A DNA stretch of 64,000 nt from Alphaproteobacteria bacterium (GCA_021325525.1 JAJPHB010000067.1:1-64000); one strand, 5' to 3'; positions 27,900-38,415 are shown, counted from the first letter of the stretch. The notes: generated by a model from the letters alone, not told the origin. Made by a program: numbers and translations.

Positions 27900-29321
27900 A
27901 TGCCGGCGCTAGGCGGGATAGAGCATGTCGTCGTGCTCATGCTCGAGAACCGCTCCTTCGATTGCATGCTGGGCACGCTCTACCCGCCCGATCCCGGCTT
28001 CGAGGGGCTCCGGGGCGACGAGCAGAACCTGTGGATGGGTCAGCGGGTCAAGGTCTGGCGCGTGCCGGGCGACACGCTCGATGCGCGATCGGCGACGATT
28101 CCTTCACCCGATCCCGGCGAGCTCTTCGCCGATATGACGATGCAGATCTTCGGGAGCCCGCCCGGCCCCACGCCCTCGATGAGCGGCTTCGTCGAAAACT
28201 ACATGCGCCAGCAGCCGACGCCGCCCGATTGCCGGGCGCCGATGCACTATTTCACGCCGGAGCAGGTGCCCGTTCTCTCCGCCCTCGCGCGCGCCTTCGG
28301 CGTCTGCGACCAATGGCACGCATCGGCGCCCTGCCAGACCTGGCCGAACCGCTTCTTCGTGCATTCCGGCACCTGCCTCGGCCATGTCGACAACGCCAAT
28401 TTCCCCTTTCCCTACACGGCGCCGAGCATCTTCCGGCGGATGAGCGAGCGCGGGCGCTCCTGGCGCGTCTATTTCCACGACGTCCCGCATGCGCTCATGC
28501 TTGCCGACATCTGGTCCGAGGCGCCGCTCCACTTCCGCTACTTCAGCGCCTTCCTCGCCGATTCGGTCAATGGCACGCTGCCGAATTACAGCTTCATCGA
28601 ACCGCGCTATTTCACCGATCTCTTCCTCAACAACATTCCGAATGACGAGCATCCGCCGCACAACGTGCTCTATGGCGAGGCGCTGATCGCCTCTGTCTAC
28701 AACGCCGTCCGCGCCTCGCCCTCTTGGAAGAAGACGCTCCTCGTCATCACATGCGACGAGCATGGCCGCTGCTTCGACCATGTGCCGCCGCCCGCGGCGG
28801 TGCCGCCCGATGATCGCCGGCCCGACGGCTTCGCCTTCGACCGCTACGGCGTCCGGGTGCCGACAATCATCGTTTCGCCCTATATGGCGCCAGGCAGCCG
28901 CGTCCGGGCGATGCCGACAGGCCTTCCCTCGGCGGCCGCGCCCTATCCTTTCGATCACACCTCGATCCTGGCGACGCTGCGCAAGCTCTTCGATCTCGGG
29001 CCGCCGCTGACGCGGCGCGATGCGGCGGCGCCCGATCTCTTGGGCGCGCTGAGCCTCGATGAGCCGCAAAATGACGGGCCCGCCCGCATCTCGGCGGAGG
29101 CGGCGAGAGCGACGATCGCGCAGCTCGAAGCGCGCGGCGCCGCCCCACCCAACCACATGCAGGCGGCTCTGAGCCGGATGGCAGCGCAATTGCCGCCGCG
29201 GCCGCCAGCACCGGGCGAAGCCCCGCCGCCCCCGGCGCCGCTCGGGGCGCCGGTCCCGGACACGGTCGCCAAGGCGCACGCCGCCTCGACTCTCCAGGCC
29301 CGGTCGTTTCTCGGGCTTTAG
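27900..29321 (+). CDS. Phosphoesterase of the phospholipase C / acid phosphatase (PF04185) family
   Basis: 473 residues. The N-terminal nucleophile region reads IEHVVVLMLENRSFDCMLG, the family signature. Further metal-site parts are VCDQWHASAPCQTWPNR, PNYSFIEPRYF, LLVITCDEHGRCFDH and a C-terminal FDHTSIL. Relatives hydrolyse phosphatidylcholine or other phosphodiesters and are normally exported. Here no signal peptide is visible at either start (27900, or 27837 inside the upstream gene), which is odd. The last 60 residues are Pro/Ala-rich. Reading directly behind the membrane protein suggests a functional pair. Confidence 0.85.
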   Translation: MPALGGIEHVVVLMLENRSFDCMLGTLYPPDPGFEGLRGDEQNLWMGQRVKVWRVPGDTLDARSATIPSPDPGELFADMTMQIFGSPPGPTPSMSGFVENYMRQQPTPPDCRAPMHYFTPEQVPVLSALARAFGVCDQWHASAPCQTWPNRFFVHSGTCLGHVDNANFPFPYTAPSIFRRMSERGRSWRVYFHDVPHALMLADIWSEAPLHFRYFSAFLADSVNGTLPNYSFIEPRYFTDLFLNNIPNDEHPPHNVLYGEALIASVYNAVRASPSWKKTLLVITCDEHGRCFDHVPPPAAVPPDDRRPDGFAFDRYGVRVPTIIVSPYMAPGSRVRAMPTGLPSAAAPYPFDHTSILATLRKLFDLGPPLTRRDAAAPDLLGALSLDEPQNDGPARISAEAARATIAQLEARGAAPPNHMQAALSRMAAQLPPRPPAPGEAPPPPAPLGAPVPDTVAKAHAASTLQARSFLGL

Positions 29322-29379
29322 GGCGGGTTATAGACTTCACATTTTGCGCATACGATCGAACGTTGTGACAGTGACCGAT

Positions 29380-29419
29380 ATCATCCCCTCTCCGCACCGC
29401 TGGGGCGGAGAGGGATGAT
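29380..29419. repeat. Hairpin repeat after the phosphoesterase gene
   Basis: Left arm ATCATCCCCTCTCCGC (29380-29395) and right arm GCGGAGAGGGATGAT (29405-29419) pair over 15 bp with one bulged C and a short loop. No T-tract follows. It may end transcription Rho-independently only weakly, or be a member of the CCTCTCC/GGAGAGG intergenic repeats seen at 56088-56235. The rest of the 254-nt gap to comEC shows no gene. Confidence 0.55.
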
Positions 29420-29575
29420 TTCGGAGTGGAGCGAGAAGCACACTGGAGGACGATCTCTCAACCGGGTGGCGCGGCGGGAGCGCCATGACCTATAGTTGCG
29501 GCCGCACAACGAAAGAGCGAAAGGACGGTCCGCATCATCGCGTTTTCGGGTCATAACGACGGGGAGACGAGGGCG

Positions 29576-31786
29576 GTGGCTGCCATGGGGCGCGCGGCCC
29601 GGCTGCTGCGGGCGGGCGCGGCGGCTTTGGCGCGATGCTTCCATGCCGAGCGTGAGCGCTGGGCGCTGTGGGTCCCGGTGTTCCTCGGCTGCGGCATCGG
29701 GCTCTATTTTTCGCTCACGGTAGAGCCCCCGGGATGGGTCGGGGCGGCGGCGACGCTCGCGGCCGCCTTCCTGGCGCTGCTCCTGCGGCGCCGGCCCAAC
29801 GCGCTGCTGCTCGGCGGCGCGGCGAGCCTCGTCGCGGCCGGCTTCGCGCTGGCGCAATTCCAGACCTGGCGCGTCGCGGCACCGGTGCTGGCGCATCAGC
29901 TCGGCCCCGTCGCCGTCGAAGGCCGGGTCCTCGAGATCGACCCGCTGCCGGAGAGCAGCCGCATCATCATCGCGCCCGCCCGGATGGAGCGGCTCGACGG
30001 AACGAGGCTGCCGGCGCGCATCCGCATCCGTCTCGGGCGCGGCGGCGACGACCTGCTGCCCGGCGACTGGGTTTCGACGCGGGCCATTCTCTATCCGCCG
30101 CCGGCTCCGGCGATGCCGGGCGCCTACGATTTCCAGCGCCGGGCCTTCTTCGACCGGCTCGGCGCCGTGGGTTTCGCGGTGGCGCCGGCGGTTCGCGAAG
30201 CGGCGCCCGACGGCAGCGGGCCGCCGCGCTGGGAAGTCGGGATCGCGGCGCTCCGCTCGGCGATGACGGCGCGCATCGCCGCGGCCCTGCCGGACCGCAG
30301 CGGGGGCGTCGCCGCCGCGATCATCACCGGCCAGACCCACGCCATCCCGGAGGCCGATGCGCAGGCCTTCCGCGATGCCGGGCTCGCCCACATCCTCGTG
30401 ATCGCCGGCTTGCATATGGGCATGGTCGCGGGCCTCGCCTTCGTCGGGCTGCGGGCGATGCTCGCCCTCATTCCGGCCGTGTCGCTGCGCTATCCGACGA
30501 AGAAATGGGCGGCCGCGTTCGCGCTCCTCGTCACCTTCTTCTACATGCTGCTTTCGGGGGCGACGGTTTCCTCGCGCCGCTCCTTCATCATGACGGGGCT
30601 CGTCCTGCTGGCCGTCCTCGTCGACCGCCTGCCGCTTTCGGCGCGCGGCCTCGCCTATGCGGCGACGGTGATTCTCGCCTGGACGCCGGTCAGCCTCACC
30701 GGGCCCAGCTTCCAGATGTCCTTCGCCGCGGTGGGCGCCCTCATCGCCTTCTACGAGACGTTCCGCCACCGTTTCTCGGCCTGGCGCCGCGGCGCCGGGC
30801 CTATCGGCCGCGCCGCGCTCTACCTTCTCGGCGTCGCGACGACGACGGTGGTCTGCACGCTGGCGACGACGCCCTTCACGATCTTCCATTTCAACCGGTT
30901 CGCCGTCTTCTCGGTGGCCGCCAACATCCTCGCCGTGCCCATCACCGGCTTCTGGGTCATGCCCTGGGCGATGATCGCCTGCTTCCTCATGCCCTTCGGC
31001 CTCGAAGCCGGACCGCTGCACGCGATGAGCTGGGGAATCGACGCGATCATCGCCATCGCGCGCGGTGTCACCTCCTGGCCGGGCGCCGTCATCGTCCTGC
31101 CGGCGATGCCGCTTTCGGGCCTATTGCTGGTGACGGCCGGCGGGCTATGGCTCACCATTTGGCAGCGGCGCTGGCGTCTTGCGGGTTTCATCCCGATCGC
31201 CGCCGGCCTCGCCGCCATCGCCTTCGTCACGCCGCCCGATCTGCTGGTTTCGGGCGATGCGCGCCTCATCGCGGCGCGCGCCGCCGATGGCAGCTACATG
31301 CTGTCGGGCCGGCCGGAGCGGATCGATGTCGAGACTTGGACGCGGCGCGGAGCGAGCGGCCCTGCAGCGCCGTTCCCGGAGCTCGGAACGAGCGCCGACG
31401 GCACGCTCGCCTGCGATGATCTCCGCTGCTTCTATCGCGCGAAGGGCCGAAGCGTCGCCCTGCCGCGGAGCGCGCGGAATCTCGAAGCGGAATGCCGGGG
31501 CGCCGATCTCGTCATTCTGCGCGAGCCGTCGCGCCGGCGCTGCCCGGCGCCGACGGCGATCGTCGACCGCTTCGATCTGTGGCGCCACGGCGCCCATGCA
31601 ATCTGGCTCGCCCCCGGCGGCGTGGCGATCGAAACCGTCGAGGCCTGGCGGGGCATACGCCCCTGGGCGCCGCGCCCGGTGCCGCGCCGGGTCTGGCGCG
31701 CCGAGCGGCGCGCTGCGACCGAGAGCACGGCCTCTCTCGCGCTCAATAGCGCCGGATCAGCCCTACCAGCCGTCCCTGCACCTTGA
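29576..31786 (+). CDS. comEC: ComEC/Rec2-family competence membrane protein
   Basis: 736 residues. An N-terminal DUF4131-type domain (about 25-210) with an OB-like part ([19 protein letters not shown]) is followed by the Competence domain with many helices, including [19 protein letters not shown] and [11 protein letters not shown], the core motif, and SRRSFIMTG. ComEC forms the DNA-uptake channel. The C-terminal 200 residues lack the metallo-beta-lactamase HxHxDH nuclease motif of the long form. The GTG at 29576 follows GGGGAG; an ATG three codons on is an alternative. It converges on lexA with a 44-nt tail overlap. Confidence 0.9.
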   Translation: MAAMGRAARLLRAGAAALARCFHAERERWALWVPVFLGCGIGLYFSLTVEPPGWVGAAATLAAAFLALLLRRRPNALLLGGAASLVAAGFALAQFQTWRVAAPVLAHQLGPVAVEGRVLEIDPLPESSRIIIAPARMERLDGTRLPARIRIRLGRGGDDLLPGDWVSTRAILYPPPAPAMPGAYDFQRRAFFDRLGAVGFAVAPAVREAAPDGSGPPRWEVGIAALRSAMTARIAAALPDRSGGVAAAIITGQTHAIPEADAQAFRDAGLAHILVIAGLHMGMVAGLAFVGLRAMLALIPAVSLRYPTKKWAAAFALLVTFFYMLLSGATVSSRRSFIMTGLVLLAVLVDRLPLSARGLAYAATVILAWTPVSLTGPSFQMSFAAVGALIAFYETFRHRFSAWRRGAGPIGRAALYLLGVATTTVVCTLATTPFTIFHFNRFAVFSVAANILAVPITGFWVMPWAMIACFLMPFGLEAGPLHAMSWGIDAIIAIARGVTSWPGAVIVLPAMPLSGLLLVTAGGLWLTIWQRRWRLAGFIPIAAGLAAIAFVTPPDLLVSGDARLIAARAADGSYMLSGRPERIDVETWTRRGASGPAAPFPELGTSADGTLACDDLRCFYRAKGRSVALPRSARNLEAECRGADLVILREPSRRRCPAPTAIVDRFDLWRHGAHAIWLAPGGVAIETVEAWRGIRPWAPRPVPRRVWRAERRAATESTASLALNSAGSALPAVPAP

Positions 31787-32450
31787 CCCGGTCGGGACCG
31801 AAGATGCGCGTCTCATAAGCCTTGTTCGCCGGTTCGAGGGCGATCGAGGCGCCGCGGCGGCGCAGCCGCTTCAGCGTGGCTTCGCTGTTGTCGACGAGCG
31901 CGACGACGATGGCGCCGTTCTCGGCCGTGTCGCAGCGCTCCAGGATCACCGTATCGCCGTCGAGAATGCCAGCATCGACCATGCTGTCGCCGGCGACTTC
32001 GAGAGCGTAATGCTCGCCCCGGCCGAGGAGGCTCGCCGGGACGCCGACGGAATTCGACTGGTCGCGCAGCGCCTCGATGGGCGTGCCGGCGGCGATGCGG
32101 CCATAGAGCGGCAGCTGCACGGCATCGGCGCCGACAGCGGCGGGCGCTCCCGGCAGCGCCACCTTGAAATCGCCGCGGATGACGGTCGGCGAGAAGCGTC
32201 CGCGCTCGCCCGGCTCGGCGCCGGCGATCGCCGTCTCCTCGGGCCGCTTCACGACTTCGAGGGCGCGCGCCCGGTGGGGCAGGCGGCGGATGAAGCCGCG
32301 CTCTTCGAGGCCGCTGATGAGCCGGTGGATGCCCGATTTCGATTTGAGGCCGAGCGCCTCCTTCATCTCCTCGAAGGAGGGCGAGACGCCGTTCTCGGCG
32401 AGGCGGCGGTTGATGAAGAGCAGGAGCTCGTGTTGCTTCTTGGTCAGCAT
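31743..32450 (-). CDS. lexA: LexA repressor (SOS regulator)
   Basis: 235 residues. An N-terminal winged helix ([17 protein letters not shown], residues 1-65) and a C-terminal S24 peptidase domain. The self-cleavage bond is Ala121-Gly122 in RIAAGTPIE, with catalytic Ser156 (VAGDSMVD) and Lys194 (SEATLKRL). RecA filaments on single-stranded DNA trigger cleavage. The start at 32450 is the ATG of the conserved N-terminus; 14 upstream codons are not conserved. It is last in the trp-moa-moe direction but separated by 109 nt that carry its own LexA box. Its 3' end overlaps comEC. Confidence 0.96.
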   Translation of the reverse strand: MLTKKQHELLLFINRRLAENGVSPSFEEMKEALGLKSKSGIHRLISGLEERGFIRRLPHRARALEVVKRPEETAIAGAEPGERGRFSPTVIRGDFKVALPGAPAAVGADAVQLPLYGRIAAGTPIEALRDQSNSVGVPASLLGRGEHYALEVAGDSMVDAGILDGDTVILERCDTAENGAIVVALVDNSEATLKRLRRRGASIALEPANKAYETRIFGPDRVKVQGRLVGLIRRY

Positions 32451-32486
32451 CGATGAGCACTCCGACAGGGGCGGAGAGGGCGCTTG

Positions 32487-32501
32487 GAACAAAACAAAAA
32501 C
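32487..32501 (-). promoter_or_regulatory. Probable LexA box of lexA
   Basis: Read on the minus strand the site is GTTTTTGTTTTGTTC, that is GTTT-N7-GTTC, one mismatch from the alphaproteobacterial SOS consensus GTTC-N7-GTTC. It lies 37-51 nt upstream of the lexA ATG, the right place for autoregulation. Confidence 0.65.
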
Positions 32502-32559
32502 GGTAACGACGTTCTAGTTTGGTTCGCCGGCGCCGTCAAGGCGCTTTTCTCGCGATTTT

Positions 32560-33773
32560 TCAGATGGCGAAGCGGTCGACGGCGAAGCGGAGGATGGGGA
32601 CGCTGCTTCCGGCCGGGGCCGCCGGCGCCAAAGGCGGGCGTATGACGAGGCAGTGGGCGCGGGCAAGGGTCGAGAGCATCGAGCTGTCCTGCCGCGCGAA
32701 GGGGCTGGCTTCGAGCATGCCGTCGGCGCCGCGCCGGCACTCGGCGCGAAGATAGTCCTGGCGCCCGTCATTGGCCGGCAGCGGCATGGCAAGGCGCGCC
32801 ATCTCCGAAGTTTCGGCGGGCGGAGCGAGACCGAGGAGGCGCTCCACGGCCGGCTTCACGAAGACGAGGCCGCAGACGAGGCTCGAGACCGGGTTGCCGG
32901 GAAGGCCGATGAGCCGCGTCCCGTGGACGTTCCCGACCATCAGCGGCTTGCCGGGGCGCATCGCGATTTTCCAGAAATCGAGCGCCAGCCCCGCGCCGGC
33001 GAGCGCCTCGCGCACGAGGTCGTGCTCGCCGACGGAGGCGCCACCTGTCGTGACGAAGAGATCGGCGCCGGCCGCCCCGGCCGCCGCGCGCTCGAGGCTG
33101 GCGCGATCGTCGTGGGCGATGCCGAGGAGAGTAGGGACGCCGCCGCAGGCGGTGACGAGAGCGGCGAGGGCGAGGGCGTTCGAGCTGACGATCTGGTTGG
33201 GGCCGACCGGCTCGCCCGGCATGACGATTTCGTCGCCCGTCGCCAGGATGGCGACGCGCGGCCGCCGGCGCACCCAGAGCCAGGGGTGGTTCATCGCTGC
33301 CGCGAGCCCGATGTCGCGCGCGGTCAGCAGGCGCCCGCTCGCGAGTCCCACCTCGCCGCAGCGGAAATCGAGGCCGGCGGGCCGGATATGGCGCCCCGGG
33401 GACGGCGCCTCGCGGATGATGACCGTGCCCAGCTCGGGGCGCTCGGCATCCTCCTGGAGAACGATCGCATCGGCGCCTTCCGGGACGGGCGCGCCGGTGA
33501 AGATCCGCGCCGCCTCGCCGGGGCCAATGGCGCGGCCGAGGGCTTGGCCGGCCGGAATCGAGCCGACCACCGCCAGCCGGGCCGGGATCTGCGCCGCATC
33601 GGCCGCGCGCACGGCATAGCCGTCCATCGCCGAGACGGCCGCGGGCGGCTGCGTCCGCCGCGCCGCGACATCCTCGGCAAGGACGCGGCCCAGCGCATTG
33701 GTAAGCGCCACCTGCTCGGCGGCGAGGGGCCGCAACGGCTCCAGCAACCGGGCCAGCGCCTCGGCGACCGGGA

Positions 33774-33777
<4 letters not shown>
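32560..33777 (-). CDS. moeA: Molybdopterin molybdenumtransferase
   Basis: 405 residues. Inserts molybdate into adenylylated molybdopterin. Conserved segments are [32 protein letters not shown] cut over the domain II/III border, [30 protein letters not shown] and GLPGNPVSS. The GTG start overlaps the moaC stop (GTGA), so translation is coupled. It continues cofactor synthesis after MoaC; other moa genes are outside the window. Confidence 0.95.
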
Positions 33778-34252
<475 letters not shown>

Positions 34253-34256
<4 letters not shown>

Positions 34257-35074
34257 GCCCGGGCCGCCTCTCTCGCGATCGCCGGCCGCGTGAGGAGGGC
34301 GCGCGTCGCCGCCGCGACATCCGCCTGCCGCATCAGCGATTCGCCGACGAGGAAGCAGCGCGCGCCCGCCTGCGCGAGCCGTGCCAGATCGGCCGGCGTC
34401 TCGATCCCGCTCTCGGCGACGAGGAGCCGGTCCGCCGGCACCGTCGCAGCCAGTGCCTCGGTCGTCGCGAGGTCGACGGCGAGAGTCTTCAGGTTGCGGT
34501 TGTTGATGCCGAGGAGCGGCGAGCGAAGGGCGAGGGCGCGGTCGAGCTCGGCGCGATCATGCACCTCGATCAGCACGTCCATGCCGAGCTCGTGCGCCAC
34601 GGCTTCGAGCGCCGCGGCGGCGGCATCCTCGAGCGCCGCCATGATGAGGAGGACGCAATCGGCGCCGAGGGCGCGGCTCTCGAAGATCTGGTAGGGATCG
34701 AGCATGAAGTCCTTGCGCAGCACCGGCAGCGCGCAAGCCCGCCGGGCGGCTGCGAGATATTCCGGCCGGCCGGCAAAATTCCGCTCCTCGGTCAGGACCG
34801 AGAGGCAGGCGGCGCCGCCCTCCTCGTAAGCACGGGCGAGGGCCGGGGGATCGAAATCGGCGCGGATGAGGCCCTTGCTCGGCGACGCCTTCTTGATCTC
34901 GGCGATGAGGCCATAGCCGCCGGCCGCGACCGCCGCGCGCAAGGCGGCAATGAAGCCGCGGGGCGGCGGCGCCGAGCGCGCCTGCCGCTCGATCTCGGCG
35001 AAGCCGAGCCGCGCCTTCGCCGCGGCCACCTCCGTGCGCTTCTCCGCGCAGATCCTGGCGAGGACGTCGCTCAT
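34253..35074 (-). CDS. trpC: Indole-3-glycerol phosphate synthase
   Basis: 273-residue TIM barrel catalysing ring closure to indole-3-glycerol phosphate. Recognisable strands are [19 protein letters not shown] (catalytic Lys), [27 protein letters not shown] and [29 protein letters not shown]. It is monofunctional, without a fused TrpF domain. It overlaps trpD and moaC by 4 nt (ATGA). Confidence 0.97.
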
Positions 35075-36105
35075 GCGGCCTCGCGCCCATTGGTGATGGC
35101 GACGAGCTTCGCCAGCGCCTCGGCGGCGCGGCCGCGATCGATGACCTCGGCCGCCCGCGCCATGCCCTCGGGCAAATCGCGCGCCTTCTCGGCGATGACG
35201 AGGGCGGCGGCGCTGCTGAAGAGGACGACGTCGCGGAGCGGACCCTTCGCGCCCGCCAGCAGCGCGCGCATCATCTCTGCATTCTCGGCCGCATTGCCGC
35301 CCTTCAGATCGGCGAGGGCGACGCGCTTCAGCCCGAACTCCTCGGGCGTCACCTCGAAGCTGCGCACGGTTCCGTCCTTGAGCTCGGCGACCTGCGAGGG
35401 GCCGGTCGTCGTCAGCTCGTCAAGGCCGGAGCCGTGGAAGACCCAGGCGCGCTCGCTGCCGAGCTTGCCCAGCACCTCGGCCATCGGCCGTACCCATTGC
35501 GGGGCGAAGACGCCGACGAGCTGGCGCCGCACCTCGGCGGGGTTGGAGAGCGGGCCCAAGAGGTTGAAGATGGTGCGCGTGCCGAGCTCGACGCGCGTCG
35601 GCCCGACATGGCGCATGGCGCTGTGATGGCGCGGCGCCATGAGGAAGCCGATCCGCGCCTCCCAGAGGCTGCGCGTCACGAGCGCCATATCGGCATCGAT
35701 ATTGACGCCGAGCGCCGCCAGCACGTCGGCCGAGCCGCATTGCGAGGAGAGGTTGCGGTTGCCGTGCTTGGCAACGGGCACGCCGGCGCCGGCGAGGACG
35801 AGGGCGGTCGCCGTCGAGATGTTGAAGGTGCCGGAGCCGTCGCCGCCGGTGCCGCACGTGTCCATGGCGCCGGGCGGCGCCTCGATCTTCAGCGCCTTCG
35901 CCCGCAGGGCGCGGGCGGCGCCGGTGATCTCCTCGACCGTCTCGCCGCGCACGCGCAGCCCCATGAGGAAGGCGCCCATCTGCGCCGGCGTCGCATTGCC
36001 GGACATCATCGCGTCGAAAGCGGTCTCGGCCTCGGCCTCGCTCAGCCGCTCGCCGGCCGCGACGCGGCCGAGCAGCGCCTTGAGCTCGCCCATATCCGAG
36101 GTCAT
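35071..36105 (-). CDS. trpD: Anthranilate phosphoribosyltransferase
   Basis: 344 residues. Joins anthranilate with phosphoribosyl pyrophosphate. The PRPP and anthranilate sites show [36 protein letters not shown] and [13 protein letters not shown]. It is monofunctional, not fused to the TrpG amidotransferase. Overlaps of 4 nt with trpG and trpC couple the genes. Confidence 0.97.
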   Translation of the reverse strand: MTSDMGELKALLGRVAAGERLSEAEAETAFDAMMSGNATPAQMGAFLMGLRVRGETVEEITGAARALRAKALKIEAPPGAMDTCGTGGDGSGTFNISTATALVLAGAGVPVAKHGNRNLSSQCGSADVLAALGVNIDADMALVTRSLWEARIGFLMAPRHHSAMRHVGPTRVELGTRTIFNLLGPLSNPAEVRRQLVGVFAPQWVRPMAEVLGKLGSERAWVFHGSGLDELTTTGPSQVAELKDGTVRSFEVTPEEFGLKRVALADLKGGNAAENAEMMRALLAGAKGPLRDVVLFSSAAALVIAEKARDLPEGMARAAEVIDRGRAAEALAKLVAITNGREAA

Positions 36106-36686
36106 GCGGCGGCGCTCTGGCGCGTGGCGAGGCGGAGGAAGTTGCCCAAGAGCCGGTGGCCGCCCTCGGAGGCGATGCTCTCCGGATGGAACTGCACGCC
36201 ATAGACGGGCCGCTCGTGGTGCTCGACGCCCATGACGAGGCCGTCCTCGCTCTCGGCGGTGACGGCGAGCGTGTTGGGCAGGCTGCGGCGCTCGACGATG
36301 AGGGAGTGATAGCGCGTCGCCTCGAAGGGGTCGGGGAGGCCGGCGAAGAGGCCGGTCCCGGCATGGCGGATGCGGCTCACCTTGCCGTGCATCGGCACCG
36401 GGGCGCGGATGACGCGCCCGCCGAAGACCTGCCCGATAGCCTGGTGGCCGAGGCAGACGCCGAGGATCGGCACCGCTCCCGCGCGCGCCACGAGGTCGAG
36501 GCAGATGCCGGCGCGGTCGGGATCGCTCGGTCCCGGCGAGATGACGATGCCCTGCGGGCGCAGGGCGAGCGCCTCCTCGACGCTGATGACGTCATTGCGC
36601 TTCACCATCACCTCGGCCCCGAGCTCGCCGAGATAGTGCCAGAGGTTGTAGGTGAAGCTGTCGTAATTATCGATGAGCAGAAACAT
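36102..36686 (-). CDS. trpG: Anthranilate synthase glutamine amidotransferase subunit
   Basis: 194-residue class I glutaminase. Catalytic Cys is in [11 protein letters not shown] and the His/Glu pair in [15 protein letters not shown]. It supplies ammonia to TrpE, and in many bacteria the same protein also serves 4-aminobenzoate synthase. It is separated from trpE by 223 nt that contain a dispersed repeat, unlike the tight joints further downstream. Confidence 0.96.
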   Translation of the reverse strand: MFLLIDNYDSFTYNLWHYLGELGAEVMVKRNDVISVEEALALRPQGIVISPGPSDPDRAGICLDLVARAGAVPILGVCLGHQAIGQVFGGRVIRAPVPMHGKVSRIRHAGTGLFAGLPDPFEATRYHSLIVERRSLPNTLAVTAESEDGLVMGVEHHERPVYGVQFHPESIASEGGHRLLGNFLRLATRQSAAA

Positions 36687-36810
36687 GTGGAAGGCTTACC
36701 TGGTAGAGGCGGGCGGGCAGCCGCACCCGCCCTCTTATATCAGGTCGCAGGCGGAAGCGGAAAGCAGGGCCGCCCCCGGCTCAGGAGAGCGACAGCCTGC
36801 GTTTCTCCGC

Positions 36811-36895
36811 GTCGCCCTGACGAGCGGAGCGAAGCCATCCAGTTTCGGCGCTCGAACTCCTGGATCGCCACGTCGCTTTCGCTCCTCGCGATGAC
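36811..36895. repeat. Dispersed palindromic intergenic element between trpE and trpG
   Basis: An imperfect inverted repeat of about 85 nt. One arm contains GAGCGGAGCGAAGCCATCCAG, shortened here to GGAGCGAAGCCATCC, and the other CTGGATCGCCACGTCGCTTT followed by CGCTCCTCGCGATGAC. The arms pair around a loop near 36841-36858. Such elements with the words CTGGATCGCCACGTCGC and CTCGCGATGAC are abundant in many alphaproteobacterial genomes. It lies inside an operon, so it would be transcribed and could shape mRNA stability. Confidence 0.7.
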
Positions 36896-36909
36896 AGAAC
36901 CCGGTAGGA

Positions 36910-38415
36910 TTACCGTCCGGCGGCGAAGCGGACGGCTTCCTCGGCGGCGCGGAAGAGGGCGCGGGATTTGTCGAGGATCTCCTGGTACTCGGTCGCGGGA
37001 TCGCTGTCGGCGACGATGCCGACCCCGGCCTGCACGATCATCTGCCGGTCCTTGACGATAGCGGTGCGCAGCACGATGCAGGTGTCCATGCTGCCGTCGC
37101 CGGCGAAATAGCCGGCGGCGCCGCCATAGAGGTTGCGCCGCTCGGGCTCGAGCTCGTCGATGATCTCCATGGCGCGCACCTTGGGCGCGCCGGAGAGCGT
37201 CCCGGCGGGAAAACCGGCGGCGAGCGCGTCCATCGCCTCGTAGCGCGGGTCGAGCTTGCCCTCGACATGCGAGCAGATATGCATGACGTGGCTGTAGCGT
37301 TCGATCACCATCTTCTCGGTGACGCGCACCGTGCCGATCTTGGCGACGCGGCCGACGTCGTTGCGCGCGAGGTCGAGCAGCATGAGATGCTCGGCGCGCT
37401 CCTTGGGGTCGGCGAGCAGCTCCTCGGCGAGGCGGCGATCCTCCTCTGCTGTGGTGCCGCGCCGCCGCGTGCCGGCGAGGGGCCGGATGGTGACGGTGCC
37501 GTCGCGCAGGCGGACGAGGATTTCCGGACTCGACCCCACCACGGAAAACTCGCCGAAATCGAGGAAGAAGAGGAAAGGCGAGGGGTTGAGGCGGCGCAGC
37601 GCGCGATAGAGCGCGAAGGGCGGCAGGCGAAAGGGCAGGGTGAAGCGCATCGAAGGCACGACCTGGAAGATCTCGCCGGCGCGGATGTACTCCTTCGCCG
37701 TCTCCACCATGGCGAAGCACTGCTCGCGCGTCATGTTGGGGCGCGGCGCCGGCAGCTCGCGCACCGCCTCGGCGCTCTCGCGGCGATGCGGCAGGTTGCG
37801 CTCGAAATCGCTCAGAATGTCGGCGAGGCGGTCGCGCGCGAGGTCGTAGGCGGCGCGGGCGTCGATGCGCGGGTCGGGCCAAACCGGCGTCACGACGCTG
37901 ACGCGGTCGGCGATATTGTCGAAGATGCAGACGACCGTCGGGCGGAGGAAGACACCGTCGGGAATGCCGAGCGTGTCGGGCTTGCTGTCGGGCAGGCGCT
38001 CGATAAGCCCGACCATGCTGTAGCCCATGTAGCCGAAGAGGCCCGCGGCCATCGGCGGCAGCTCGGGCGGCGTCTCGACCCGGCACTCGGCGATGAGGCG
38101 GCGGAGCGAATCCAGCGGCGGCTCCTCGACCGGGGCGAAGGCCCCGGCGTCGCTGCGGGCGTTGCGGTTGATCTCGGCGCGGTTGCGGCGGCAGCGCCAG
38201 ATGATGTCGGGCTTGAGCCCGATGAAGGAATAACGGCCGCGGATGGCGCCGCCCTCGACCGATTCGAAGAGGAAGCTGTTCGGCCGGCCGTCGGCCAGCT
38301 TCAGCATCGCCGAGACGGGCGTCTCCAGATCGGCGACGAGGCTCGTCCAGACGAGGACGGGCCGGCCCGCGGCATAGGCGCGCGCGAAACCGGCGAAATC
38401 GGGAATGGCCTGCAT
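36910..38415 (-). CDS. trpE: Anthranilate synthase component I
   Basis: 501 residues. Converts chorismate to anthranilate with ammonia from TrpG. N-terminal feedback region (RPNSFLFESVEGG, tryptophan-site LLESxxGGxxxGRYS type) and C-terminal chorismate-binding domain with LAGTRRRGTTAEED, LARNDVGRVAKIGTVRVTE split over two strands, AGFPAGTLSGAPKVRAMEII and AGVGIVADSDPATEY. It is a separate subunit, not the fused TrpEG of rhizobia. It starts 12 nt after ppiD, so there is no room for a trp leader peptide or attenuator at this joint. Confidence 0.96.
   Translation of the reverse strand: MQAIPDFAGFARAYAAGRPVLVWTSLVADLETPVSAMLKLADGRPNSFLFESVEGGAIRGRYSFIGLKPDIIWRCRRNRAEINRNARSDAGAFAPVEEPPLDSLRRLIAECRVETPPELPPMAAGLFGYMGYSMVGLIERLPDSKPDTLGIPDGVFLRPTVVCIFDNIADRVSVVTPVWPDPRIDARAAYDLARDRLADILSDFERNLPHRRESAEAVRELPAPRPNMTREQCFAMVETAKEYIRAGEIFQVVPSMRFTLPFRLPPFALYRALRRLNPSPFLFFLDFGEFSVVGSSPEILVRLRDGTVTIRPLAGTRRRGTTAEEDRRLAEELLADPKERAEHLMLLDLARNDVGRVAKIGTVRVTEKMVIERYSHVMHICSHVEGKLDPRYEAMDALAAGFPAGTLSGAPKVRAMEIIDELEPERRNLYGGAAGYFAGDGSMDTCIVLRTAIVKDRQMIVQAGVGIVADSDPATEYQEILDKSRALFRAAEEAVRFAAGR

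Noticed and set aside
29380-29419. Intrinsic terminator behind the phosphoesterase gene
   Set aside because: The stem is good but no T-run follows; listed as a repeat instead.
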